A stretch of DNA of 64,000 nt from Chitinophaga lutea (GTDB lineage: Bacteria; Bacteroidota; Bacteroidia; Chitinophagales; Chitinophagaceae), in NCBI RefSeq assembly GCF_003813775.1, contig NZ_RPDH01000003.1:310001-374000 (forward strand), in the 5' to 3' direction. Shown here piece by piece: positions 24,678 through 33,755 of the stretch. A model generated the notes under the pieces. That model searched no databases, was not told the origin of the DNA, and was given only the letters and a program-made list of their open reading frames with translations. A program made the translations under genes and the position numbers. How positions within the stretch are numbered: the first letter of the stretch is position 1; each line of letters begins with the position of its first letter.

Positions 24678-27491
24678 ATGAAAACATTTTTATCATTCCT
24701 TCTTTTATCCTGTTTGAGCATAGCCGGCTATGCCCAGGGTACCGGCCTGGTTACCGGCCAGGTGATCGACAACAACCAGCATTTGTCGCTGCCCGGCGCC
24801 ACCCTTCGTCTGCATCCCGGCAACCACTACACCGTGAGCAACCAGCAGGGCCGTTTTGAGTTCCTCGGTGTGCCTGCAGGCAGTTATACGCTGAAGGTCA
24901 CCTATATCGGTTATGAAAGAGCATCGCAAAGCGTGGACGTAAAAGCCGGCGCGAACGCGGTGGTGAATTTCAAACTGGAGGCCGGCGGCATTTCCGGGAA
25001 TGAAGTAGTGGTGCTGGGCGACCGCCTGCGCGGGCAGGCCAAAGCGCTCAACCAGCAGAAGAACAATCCCAATGTGACCAACATCGTATCGGCCGACCAG
25101 ATCGGCCGTTTCCCCGATGCCAACATCGGCGATGCCATCAAACGCATTCCCGGCATCACTATGCAGAACGACCAGGGCGAGGCGCGTAATATCATCATCC
25201 GCGGCCTGGCGCCCGAGCTGAATGCCGTGACCCTGAACGGCGACCGCATCCCGTCCGCCGAAGGCGACAACCGCCGGGTACAGATGGACCTTATCCCTTC
25301 CGACATGGTGCAGACCATCGAAGTGAATAAAACGCTCACCCCCGATATGGACGCCGACGCCATCGGCGGTTCCGTGAACCTCGTGACGCGTGCCACACCT
25401 AATGGCCCAAGGGTTTCCGCTACCTTGTCCGGCGGCTTTAATCCCATCCGCAACAAACCGCTCTACAATGCATCGCTCGTGTTGGGCAACCGCTTTTTTC
25501 AAAACAGGTTCGGCGCGGTATTGAGCGCATCGTACAATAACAACGATTACGGTTCCGACAATGTGGAGGCCGTGTGGGCGAAAGACGATAAAGACAAGGT
25601 GTTCACCGAAGAGATAGAAATCCGCAAGTATTATGTACAGCGCGTTCGCCGGAGCCTCTCCGCCGCGCTGGATTACAGGATCAATTCCAGCAACACGGTA
25701 TACGCCAATGCCATGTACAACTGGCGCGACGACCGGGAGAACCGCTACCGCCTCCGGATGGTGGACATTGAGCCCGAATACGACGCCAGCGACAACCTCA
25801 CCGGCTATGCCGCAACGCTGCGCCGCGAAACCAAAGGCGGCATCGACAACGGGCGTAATAAAAACAGGCGGCTCGAAGACCAGCGGGTACAGAATTATTC
25901 TCTCCGCGGCGAGCACCTGATCGGCAGCAAAGTAGACCTCGACTGGGCCGCCAGTTATTCCACCGCCAGCGAAGACCGTCCCAATGAGCGTTACATGGAG
26001 TTCCAGCAGAAAGACGTACCCGTGTCGCTCGATTTATCCGATCTCCGTTTCCCGAACCTCACTTCACAGGGAAGCACTCCCAATGATTTTAAGTTTAAAG
26101 GTCTGTCGGAGAACCACGACTACACCCGTGAAAACGAACTGGGCCTGAAACTGAACCTGCGTTTCCCTTTCAGCGTGCTGCCCGATCAGAAGGGGCGGCT
26201 GAGAGCAGGGGGAAGGCTGCGCCTGAAAGATAAAAAGCGTGCGAACAATTTCTTCGAATACGAGCCGGTGACGGATTTCGGCAAACTCTCTTCCATTCCG
26301 CTGTACACCAGCGACGGGAAAGGGTTTCAGCCCGGGAAAAAATACAATCCCGGTTCGTTCGTCAAAAATTCTTTCCTCGGCGGGCTTGCATTGACCAACC
26401 CTGCACTGTTCGAACAGAACGACAATCCCGCCGAATATCTCGCCGTTAACTTTACTGCGAAAGAAACCATCATGGCCGGTTATCTCCGCTGGGACCAGGA
26501 TCTGTCGTCCCGCCTGTCGATGATCGCCGGGGTGCGTTTTGAAAATACGAACATCGATTATAAGGGGAACGTGGTGGAAGACGAGGAAGAGCTGGCCGGT
26601 ACGCGCAGCGTGAAGAACAGCTACCTCAACGTGTTGCCCGGTTTGTCTTTCAAATACGATGTGAACAGCCAGACCGTGCTCCGCCTCGCCGCGACCACTT
26701 CCATCGCCCGCCCGAACTATTACGATATTGCCCCTTACCTGAGCAGTGTGGCCGACGATGAAGCGCTGACCGCCGGTAATCCCAATCTGAAGGCGGCCTA
26801 CGCCTGGAACTTCGACCTCATGGCCGAGCATTATTTCAAATCCGTCGGCATCCTTTCCGGGGGCGTGTTTTACAAGCACATCCGCGATTTCATTTACATG
26901 TACAGCGACCAGCAATATTCCACCGAAAAATTCGCCGCCGAATATCCTGCTGAAAAGAACCCCGTGCCCGCCGGCGAACGCTGGACGTACAAACAGGCCC
27001 GCAACGGGAACAGTGTGAAGGTGTACGGGTTTGAAGTGGCCCTGCAGCGCCAGCTCGATTTCCTGCCCGGTTTCCTCAAAGGTTTCGGGGTGTATATGAA
27101 CTATACCTACACCAAATCCTCCGCCGAAGGCGTGTACAACGGCGATGGCGAAAAACGCACCGGTGTGACGTTGCCCGGCACCGCGCCGCACATGTTCAAT
27201 GCATCGCTGTCGTATGAGAACAAACGTTTCTCCGCGCGTTTATCCGGCAACTATGCCGCCGCTTACCTCGACGAACTGGGCGGATCCGCTTTCGACGACC
27301 GTTATTACGACAAACAGTTCTTCCTCGACGCCAATGCCTCTTTCAAACTGACGCGCCAGCTGCGCGTGTTTGCCGAAGCGAACAATCTCACCAACCAGGT
27401 GTTGCGTTATTACCAGGGCGTTTCAGACAGAACGATGCAGGCGGAGTTTTACCGGCCGAGGTATAATTTCGGGTTTAAGTTTGACTTGTGA
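24678..27491 (+). CDS. TonB-dependent receptor next to a phytase
   Basis: The protein has 937 residues. The signal peptide MKTFLSFLLLSCLSIAGYAQ fixes the start at 24678, although the frame is open from 24570. A carboxypeptidase-regulatory-like domain (about 24-115), a plug (NIGDAIKRIPGITMQND, IIIRGLAPELNAVTLNG) and a beta-barrel ending YRPRYNFGFKFDL follow. The plug resembles the receptor group named TonB-dependent receptor of proteobacterial type (TIGR01782-like). It is 152 bases upstream of a phytase lipoprotein, so phytate or an inositol-phosphate product is the natural guess for its substrate. Confidence 0.92.
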   Translation: MKTFLSFLLLSCLSIAGYAQGTGLVTGQVIDNNQHLSLPGATLRLHPGNHYTVSNQQGRFEFLGVPAGSYTLKVTYIGYERASQSVDVKAGANAVVNFKLEAGGISGNEVVVLGDRLRGQAKALNQQKNNPNVTNIVSADQIGRFPDANIGDAIKRIPGITMQNDQGEARNIIIRGLAPELNAVTLNGDRIPSAEGDNRRVQMDLIPSDMVQTIEVNKTLTPDMDADAIGGSVNLVTRATPNGPRVSATLSGGFNPIRNKPLYNASLVLGNRFFQNRFGAVLSASYNNNDYGSDNVEAVWAKDDKDKVFTEEIEIRKYYVQRVRRSLSAALDYRINSSNTVYANAMYNWRDDRENRYRLRMVDIEPEYDASDNLTGYAATLRRETKGGIDNGRNKNRRLEDQRVQNYSLRGEHLIGSKVDLDWAASYSTASEDRPNERYMEFQQKDVPVSLDLSDLRFPNLTSQGSTPNDFKFKGLSENHDYTRENELGLKLNLRFPFSVLPDQKGRLRAGGRLRLKDKKRANNFFEYEPVTDFGKLSSIPLYTSDGKGFQPGKKYNPGSFVKNSFLGGLALTNPALFEQNDNPAEYLAVNFTAKETIMAGYLRWDQDLSSRLSMIAGVRFENTNIDYKGNVVEDEEELAGTRSVKNSYLNVLPGLSFKYDVNSQTVLRLAATTSIARPNYYDIAPYLSSVADDEALTAGNPNLKAAYAWNFDLMAEHYFKSVGILSGGVFYKHIRDFIYMYSDQQYSTEKFAAEYPAEKNPVPAGERWTYKQARNGNSVKVYGFEVALQRQLDFLPGFLKGFGVYMNYTYTKSSAEGVYNGDGEKRTGVTLPGTAPHMFNASLSYENKRFSARLSGNYAAAYLDELGGSAFDDRYYDKQFFLDANASFKLTRQLRVFAEANNLTNQVLRYYQGVSDRTMQAEFYRPRYNFGFKFDL

Positions 27492-27643
27492 TCGGGGCAG
27501 CTGCCAACGCAAAGATGTAGTTATTGCGTGTGATGTCTGTATGTGCCGGTTTGTGGTGATGTGTCTCGTTGATGCCGTGCCGGGCACAGGAGTCGAAGCA
27601 CATGGCTCCGGTTGAATTTGTTCACCTGATTAAAGGAAATTGA

Positions 27644-28660
27644 ATGTTAAGAAGCTATATAATTATTGTTACAGCGTTTTTATGTGCCTGCGAACCGGGC
27701 AGGGCGCCCGTTCGCGCCGATGCATTGAAGCCGGCGGTTGTTACCGAAGCCGTTGCGCACGATACCGATGACCCCGCCATCTGGATCAATGCAGCCGATA
27801 CGCTGAAAAGCCTCATCATCGGCACCGATAAAGACAGCGACGGGGCGTTGTACGCCTTTGATCTCGATGGCAGGATTGTTCGTAAAGCAGGAGACCTTCG
27901 CCGCCCCAACAATGTGGATATTGCTTACGGTCTGCTGATCGGCGGCCGCCGGATAGATGTTGCCGTACTCACCGAAAGGGAAACGAACAAACTCCGTGTG
28001 TTCAAACTGCCGGAACTGACGCCGATCGACAATGGCGGCATCCCGGTATTTGAAGGCGCTGAAGAGCGGGCGCCGATGGGTATTGCGCTGTACACCCGCC
28101 CGGCTGATTCCACGATATTCGCGATTGCGGGCCGGAAGAGCGGTCCTGCCGATCAATACCTCTGGCAATACCGCCTCGAAGACGACGGCCACGGTGCCGT
28201 GAAAGGCTCGCTGGTCAGGAAGTTCGGGCAGTACAGCGGCAAAAAGGAAATCGAAGCGATCGCCGTTGATAACAAGCCCGGGTATGTGTATTACTCAGAC
28301 GAAACCGTGGGTATCCGAAAATACTTCGCCGATCCGGATTCATCGTCTGCCCAGCTGGCGCTGTTCGGTACAACCGGGTTTGCTTCCGATCATGAAGGAA
28401 TTTCCATTTACCCGTTAACGGACAGCACCGGTTACATTCTCGTGTCGAACCAGCAGGCGAATACTTTCATGGTGTTCCGGCGGGACAACCAAGCCTTCGT
28501 GACCGAAGTACCGGTATCGACGGTGGAGAGCGACGGGTCCGAGGTGACGGCGGTACCATTAGGGCCGAGGTTCCCCAAGGGGATGCTGGTGGCGATGAGT
28601 AACGGGAAGGTGTTTCATTATTATTCGTGGGAGGATTTTGAGGGGAGGATAAAGAAATGA
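27644..28660 (+). CDS. Beta-propeller phytase lipoprotein
   Basis: The protein has 338 residues. A lipoprotein signal ends at FLCAC, so it is probably anchored at the cell surface or periplasm. Beta-propeller phytases are calcium-dependent and strip phosphates from phytate. Family marks include DTDDPAIWINAAD, IIGTDKDSDGALYAFDLDG (metal-binding acidic residues), NNVDIAYG, ERAPMGIALYTRP, EIEAIAVDNKPGYVYYSDE and SDHEGISIY. AAAGGA sits seven bases before the ATG. It follows a TonB receptor on the same strand, and a terminator lies 10 bases after the stop. Such receptor-phytase pairs are known in Bacteroidota. Confidence 0.93.
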   Translation: MLRSYIIIVTAFLCACEPGRAPVRADALKPAVVTEAVAHDTDDPAIWINAADTLKSLIIGTDKDSDGALYAFDLDGRIVRKAGDLRRPNNVDIAYGLLIGGRRIDVAVLTERETNKLRVFKLPELTPIDNGGIPVFEGAEERAPMGIALYTRPADSTIFAIAGRKSGPADQYLWQYRLEDDGHGAVKGSLVRKFGQYSGKKEIEAIAVDNKPGYVYYSDETVGIRKYFADPDSSSAQLALFGTTGFASDHEGISIYPLTDSTGYILVSNQQANTFMVFRRDNQAFVTEVPVSTVESDGSEVTAVPLGPRFPKGMLVAMSNGKVFHYYSWEDFEGRIKK

Positions 28661-28670
28661 GATGGGGGAT

Positions 28671-28700
28671 AGGAGGGACGTGTAGTCCCTCCTTTTTTTT
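28671..28700 (+). terminator. Terminator of the phytase gene
   Basis: AGGAGGGA pairs with TCCCTCCT around CGTGTAG, followed by a run of T residues. Confidence 0.85.
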
Positions 28701-28974
28701 GAGACTTCTAATACTCGTTTAGAAAAGACAGCCACTATTCCTTACAAATATGTTTGTAAGCTCGTTATGACTTAATTTCTGTTAAAGATTGTTTTGTATA
28801 TCTGCGATTTTCATATCTTTAATCGACAAGTAAAGTCTAGTGCCGAAAATCTGCTTTAATACCGCTATTCTTGCTCGTAGTTCTCCTATTTAGAAGAGGC
28901 AAATGTTGGTTCTTTCTGAACCACTTATGTTATGCTCCCCGAAGAACATTTTTAACCTCGTAATCCCATTTTCT
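28701..28974. other. AT-rich gene-free stretch before a small lipoprotein
   Basis: These 274 bases are clearly poorer in GC than the flanking operons. No RNA gene was recognised. A frame open from 28903 is not favoured because the lipoprotein signal begins at 28975. Confidence 0.45.
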
Positions 28975-29451
28975 ATGAAACGACTAATGCTCTGCTATTT
29001 AGCCTTTATTCTTTTTACATCCTGCCTGACTACCAAAAACTATGTCGAAACAAATTACTATGAAATTGTGCCGGAACTTGGCTACCATCTTTACGCAACA
29101 AGCGCATGTAAAGGTGAAACGATAGGATTTATTCCTGCAGGTGTGCCTGTTTACACCAAATATCCTGGCCGAAAGAAAAGTGTGCTTATATCTTATGGTT
29201 CACTAAGCGGCTATGTAAGAGTGCTGAAATACGGAAAATCAAAAAATACTGGCTATACAATATTACCAGCTGAGTGGATTGAGACGCAGAATAAACAACT
29301 TGCTGAGTACAATAAAAAGAAAAGCAGTATTCAAAGCAGCTCTTTGTCCGGAACTTCAACGGGTGGCTCAGTTCAGGTTAAAGGCTATTATCGGAAGGAC
29401 GGAACATACGTGCGGCCACACACGCGAAGTGCTCCAACAAGAAAATATTAA
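28975..29451 (+). CDS. Small lipoprotein of unknown function
   Basis: The protein has 158 residues. The chosen start gives MKRLMLCYLAFILFTSC, a lipoprotein signal with lipobox FTSC. The middle (SACKGETIGFIPAGVPVYTK, YGSLSGYVRVLKYG) suggests an SH3-like fold, which is weak inference. The C-terminus VQVKGYYRKDGTYVRPHTRS is a motif I recall from many short Bacteroidota proteins. Base composition is about 40% GC by eye, unlike its neighbours, which hints at transfer or relaxed selection. It stands alone. Confidence 0.75.
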   Translation: MKRLMLCYLAFILFTSCLTTKNYVETNYYEIVPELGYHLYATSACKGETIGFIPAGVPVYTKYPGRKKSVLISYGSLSGYVRVLKYGKSKNTGYTILPAEWIETQNKQLAEYNKKKSSIQSSSLSGTSTGGSVQVKGYYRKDGTYVRPHTRSAPTRKY

Positions 29452-29613
29452 AGTGGTTTGAATTCGAGTTTATTGCGGGAGGCAAAATGCTCCCGCCCGC
29501 TTCCGCACACCCCCCTGTACCGAAACCGAACAAAGTAGAAATATTTCTCAGTATAAATTGATGTATATTAGATAGTTGAATCACTGGCACATTATTTTCA
29601 ACACCACGTCCGT

Positions 29614-31983
29614 ATGTTTACCAACTATCTTAAAATCGCCTGGCGGAACATCATCCGCAACAAATCGTTCTCGGCCATCAACATCCTCGGCCTGGCCGCC
29701 GGTCTTGCCTGCAGCCTGCTGATCATGCTGTGGGTGCAGGACGAACGGGGGGTGGATGCGTTCCATACCAACGGCGACCGCCTGTACCAGGTGTACGAGC
29801 GCAGTACGTTCGACGGTAAAACGGAAGGGATGTATAACACACAGGGGCTGCTGGCGCAGGAACTGAAAAACGTGATCCCGGAAGTGGAGTACGCCAGCGG
29901 GTTGGAATCGAACGGCACAGCCACGTTCGAGGCGGGCGACCGTATCGGGAAAATGACGGGCTCCTTTGCGGGAGAAGACTTCTTCTCCATGTTCACCTAT
30001 CCATTGCTGGAAGGGACGGCGCAAACCGCACTCAATACGCCGGAGGCGGTGGCGATTTCCCGGAAAATGGCGGAACAGTTTTTCGGCAGCGCGGCAAAAG
30101 CGGTGGGGCAGCCCATCCGTTTTGAAAATAAACTCAACCTCACCGTCACGGCGGTTTTCGATAACCTGCCGGTCAATTCCACGCATCAGTTCGACTTCGT
30201 ACGATCATGGAAAGCGTTCGTGCAGGAAAACGTCTGGGTCCATAACTGGAGCAATACCAGTCCTGCTACTTATGTGCAGCTGCGCGCCGGGGCGGACGCT
30301 GCAAAGGTGAGCACCAAAATCAAAGACTTTATTTACCGCTATAAAGGCAAACAACCGGAAATGGTGGTGGAGCTCGACTTGCAGCCATTCCGCGAAAGGT
30401 ACCTGCACTCCGCTTTCGAAAACGGCACAATCAGCGGCGGGCGTATCGAATATGTACGGATGCTGAGCGTGGTGGCGGTGTTTATCCTGCTGATCGCCTG
30501 CATCAACTTCATGAACCTCGCCACGGCGCGCTCTGCAAAACGTGCGAAGGAAGTGGGCGTGCGGAAGGTGGTAGGGGCGCAACGTTCGGCGCTCATCGGG
30601 CAGTTCGTGGGAGAGGCGCTGATGCTGACCTTCTTTGCCGTACTGGTGTCGCTGTTTGTGGTGGTCTGTATCCTGCCGGCGTTCAGCCAGCTCACGGGTA
30701 AACAGTTAAGCCTGCCGGTAGGCCAGCCGTTTTTCTGGCTGGCTCTGACGGGGTTGATGATCGTGACGGGTTTTGTGGCGGGCAGTTACCCGGCTGTTTT
30801 CCTCAGCAGCCTCAAGCCGGCGCGTGTATTGAAGGGCAGCCTGAAGTTCGGGCAGGGGCCGGCGATATTCCGGAAAAGCCTCGTGGTGTTGCAATTCACG
30901 CTCACCATCGTGCTGCTGATCGGGATGATCGTGATGTACCGGCAGATGGACTACTTCCGGTCCCGAAACCTGGGATACGACCGGGAGAACCTGCTGTATA
31001 TACCGTTGGAAGGCAACCTCCTGCAGCAGTTCGACCTGTTCAGGGAAGAAGCGGGCCGGCTGCCGGGTATCCTGTCGGTGTCACGGATGCGGAACTCACC
31101 TACGGTGATCGGTCACCATAGCAACGGCATCGAATGGCCGGGCAAACCGGACGGGGTTGCGGTGTCTTTTGCGGATGCGGTGGTGGGATACGACTTTGTG
31201 AAAACCCTGAACCTGCAGGTGAAAGCGGGCCGTGATTTTTCAAGGGCGTACGGGGCGGATTCCTCCGGCTTCCTGGTGAACGAATCGGCGGTGAAGAAGA
31301 TGGGCCTGGCGGATCCGATCGGCCAGCCCGTTACTTGGGGCAACCGCAAAGGCAGCATCATAGGCGTACTGAAAGATTTTCATTTCAATTCCATGCACCA
31401 GGCCATCGAACCGCTGATCGTGCGGCTGGATGAAAATTTCAAATGGGGCACGGTGCTGGTGCGCACGGCGGCGGGCAAAACGCAGGAGGCATTGACCGGC
31501 CTGGAGAAACTATCCAAAACAATCAACCCGAAATTTCCTTTTACGTACCAATTTTCCGATCTTGAGTATAACAGGCTGTATAAAAGTGAAGCGGTGGTCA
31601 GCAAGCTGGCCGGTGTTTTTGCCTTCCTGGCGATCTTTATTTCCTGCCTGGGCCTGTTCGGGCTGGCGATGTTCACGGCCGAGCAACGCACCAAAGAGAT
31701 CGGCGTGCGGAAAGTGATGGGGGCATCGGTGCCGGATATCATCCGGTTATTGTCGAAAGACTTCCTGAAACCGGTGGTGATCGCCATGCTGATCGGCTTT
31801 CCGTTGGCCTGGTACACGATGTACCGCTGGCTGCAGGGCTTTGCCTATCAAACGGACATGGTGTGGTGGGTATTTGGGCTGGCCGCCTTCGTGACCGTCA
31901 GCATCGCCACACTGACGGTGAGCATGCAGAGCCTCCGGGCCGCGTTAACGAACCCTGTAAAAAGTTTAAAAGCAGAATCCTGA
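29614..31983 (+). CDS. FtsX/MacB-type ABC transporter permease
   Basis: The protein has 789 residues and two FtsX repeats. An N-terminal transmembrane helix in SAINILGLAAGLACSLLIML is followed by a periplasmic MacB-PCD-like domain (to about 280). Three helices come next, then a second periplasmic domain after PARVLKGSLKFGQ, and three final helices with ERTKEIGVRKVMGAS-like motif (TAEQRTKEIGVRKVMGA). Such double permeases are abundant in Bacteroidota. No ATPase gene is adjacent, so it must use one from elsewhere or act through a shared MacB-like ATPase. A secreted esterase gene follows after 4 bases. Confidence 0.92.
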   Translation: MFTNYLKIAWRNIIRNKSFSAINILGLAAGLACSLLIMLWVQDERGVDAFHTNGDRLYQVYERSTFDGKTEGMYNTQGLLAQELKNVIPEVEYASGLESNGTATFEAGDRIGKMTGSFAGEDFFSMFTYPLLEGTAQTALNTPEAVAISRKMAEQFFGSAAKAVGQPIRFENKLNLTVTAVFDNLPVNSTHQFDFVRSWKAFVQENVWVHNWSNTSPATYVQLRAGADAAKVSTKIKDFIYRYKGKQPEMVVELDLQPFRERYLHSAFENGTISGGRIEYVRMLSVVAVFILLIACINFMNLATARSAKRAKEVGVRKVVGAQRSALIGQFVGEALMLTFFAVLVSLFVVVCILPAFSQLTGKQLSLPVGQPFFWLALTGLMIVTGFVAGSYPAVFLSSLKPARVLKGSLKFGQGPAIFRKSLVVLQFTLTIVLLIGMIVMYRQMDYFRSRNLGYDRENLLYIPLEGNLLQQFDLFREEAGRLPGILSVSRMRNSPTVIGHHSNGIEWPGKPDGVAVSFADAVVGYDFVKTLNLQVKAGRDFSRAYGADSSGFLVNESAVKKMGLADPIGQPVTWGNRKGSIIGVLKDFHFNSMHQAIEPLIVRLDENFKWGTVLVRTAAGKTQEALTGLEKLSKTINPKFPFTYQFSDLEYNRLYKSEAVVSKLAGVFAFLAIFISCLGLFGLAMFTAEQRTKEIGVRKVMGASVPDIIRLLSKDFLKPVVIAMLIGFPLAWYTMYRWLQGFAYQTDMVWWVFGLAAFVTVSIATLTVSMQSLRAALTNPVKSLKAES

Positions 31984-31987
31984 TATC

Positions 31988-32959
31988 ATGAGCCGTTCAA
32001 AAGAAACCGTCCTCGCTGCCCTGGTGCTGTTGCTGGCTGCGCACGTAAGCGCGCAGCAGACCGTACAGAAATTTATCCGCGAAACGCCTTACCTGCTGTA
32101 CCTCCCGCAGCAGTATGACGCGAATCCTTCCAAAACCTGGCCGCTGCTGATGTTCCTGCATGGCTCGGGTGAAAGAGGAACGGATGTGGAAAAAGTAAAA
32201 CAGCACGGCCCGCCGATGTTGATCGAGAAAGGGAAACAGTTCCCCTTCATCGTGGTGTCGCCGCAGGCGCCGGAAGGAAGAGCCTGGGATGCTGCGCTGC
32301 TCAAGGAACTGCTGGCCGACGTGCAGAAAAAATACCGCGTGGACGATGACCGTATTTATCTCACCGGTCTCAGTATGGGCGGTTACGGTACCTGGGATTT
32401 CGCGATGTCCTCTCCGCAACTGTTTGCGGCCATTGCGCCCATCTGCGGCGGTGGCGACGCTTCAAGGGCATGGCGGCTGAAAAACATACCGGTATGGTGT
32501 TTTCATGGCGCCAAAGATTACGTGGTGCCGCTGGATGCGTCGCAACGGATGATAGATGCCGTGAAACCCATTAATAAAAACGTGAAATTCACCATCTACC
32601 CGGAAACGGGCCACGACAGCTGGGTAGAAGCCTATAATAACGACAGCCTCTACACCTGGCTGCTCTCGCAGAAACGTTACCGTCACCGGCCGGTGCCGGT
32701 TGCGGAAAATGTGCTGAAAACCTATGAAGGCGCCTATGCGGGTCAGAATACGGACACGGTTACCATCGTCCTCGAAAATGGCAAACTGGTTGCCGGTTCC
32801 CGTAAAGGCAAAATCGAATTGAAGCCCGGCGCCGACAATATCTTCTTTTTCGATGAGAAAGCTTTCGATCACATGGAGTTCACCCGCAAGCCGGACGGCA
32901 CGCCAGCGGAGCTTATACTGGTAGGAGACAGGCGGCAGCCGTTCAAAAAGGTCAGATAA
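31988..32959 (+). CDS. Secreted prolyl-oligopeptidase/esterase-like hydrolase
   Basis: The protein has 323 residues with a signal peptide ending SAQQ. The alpha/beta-hydrolase core shows LLMFLHGSGERG at the oxyanion loop, LTGLSMGGYGTWD with Ser129, FHGAKDYVVPLD with Asp177 and ETGHDSWVEA with His209, so the triad is complete. It resembles the phospholipase/carboxylesterase and PHB-depolymerase-like group. A C-terminal beta domain from about 240 (YEGAYAGQNTDTVTIVLENG) looks like DUF3471. The ATG lies 4 bases after the permease stop, so the two are co-transcribed. Confidence 0.87.
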   Translation: MSRSKETVLAALVLLLAAHVSAQQTVQKFIRETPYLLYLPQQYDANPSKTWPLLMFLHGSGERGTDVEKVKQHGPPMLIEKGKQFPFIVVSPQAPEGRAWDAALLKELLADVQKKYRVDDDRIYLTGLSMGGYGTWDFAMSSPQLFAAIAPICGGGDASRAWRLKNIPVWCFHGAKDYVVPLDASQRMIDAVKPINKNVKFTIYPETGHDSWVEAYNNDSLYTWLLSQKRYRHRPVPVAENVLKTYEGAYAGQNTDTVTIVLENGKLVAGSRKGKIELKPGADNIFFFDEKAFDHMEFTRKPDGTPAELILVGDRRQPFKKVR

Positions 32960-33742
32960 TTACCGCGTAAAAAGATAACTCACCGAAACGCCGAGGTAAC
33001 TGCCGGTAAAACTGAACGTGCCCCCTTCCACAGGCTTGTCCGGTAGCGTGAAGCGGTAAGTGCCGGTGGTAGCGTCCGTGAACGACAGGGTGCCTTTCAG
33101 GCTGGCGCGGATGGAATGCCCGTACCGGAATTTCCAGGTATGCCCGCCGGACAAATGATAAGTCATCCACGGCTTCCGGTGATTGTCGCTATTCCACTCA
33201 CCCGATTTGAAAATATAATAACCGTTGTTGTACCACACGGACTCGGCCATGCTCACATCGATCGGCGAGGCATACAGCAGGCTGACGCCGGCCGCAACAT
33301 GCCAATGGCGTCGATGCTTCACCATCCATCGTTTTTCTACTTCGACGGGCAGTTTCGCATATACCAGATCCATTTCACGCGAACCGGCCCCCAGGTTAGT
33401 GAGATCATAGTTCATCGGCGGCGTGAAAGCTTCTTTGGGAACGTTGTAAATGATACTGTGCCCCGTAACGCCGGCGCCCAATCCCACGGTTATCCAAAAG
33501 CCGCCCGTCAGCGGGAGGTACGCATTGAACGTTCCTTCGAACGCACCCACGCGGCGGCTATAAAGGCCAAACGGCCGTTTATCGCCGTTGATATCCGCTT
33601 TGGCGGCTAAGCCGGCGGTGGCGGTGAAGCCCATGTGCCAGCGGTCGCGTTGGGCGTTGGCAGGAGAGGAGGCCAATGTGATCAGCAAGGTTAAAATACC
33701 GGCAGCACGAAGAATGCTGCCGGCGTTCCGGATATTGATCAT
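32960..33742 (-). CDS. Outer-membrane beta-barrel-like protein
   Basis: The protein has 260 residues and a signal peptide ending SPANAQ. Alternating hydrophobic strands such as FWITVGLGAGVTGHSIIYN and HWHVAAGVSLLYA, and a C-terminal YLGVSVSYLFTR, support an outer-membrane barrel. I do not recognise a named family. Its stop abuts that of the plus-strand esterase. It starts 13 bases after the stop of the next lipoprotein, so they form a two-gene unit. Confidence 0.72.
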   Translation of the reverse strand: MINIRNAGSILRAAGILTLLITLASSPANAQRDRWHMGFTATAGLAAKADINGDKRPFGLYSRRVGAFEGTFNAYLPLTGGFWITVGLGAGVTGHSIIYNVPKEAFTPPMNYDLTNLGAGSREMDLVYAKLPVEVEKRWMVKHRRHWHVAAGVSLLYASPIDVSMAESVWYNNGYYIFKSGEWNSDNHRKPWMTYHLSGGHTWKFRYGHSIRASLKGTLSFTDATTGTYRFTLPDKPVEGGTFSFTGSYLGVSVSYLFTR

Positions 33743-33755
33743 ATCATTCGTTTAC

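Noticed and set aside
17017..27491. SusC/SusD polysaccharide-utilisation system
   Set aside because: The receptors have no SusD neighbour or glycan enzymes, and their plug and end motifs fit Oar-like and phytase-linked receptors better.
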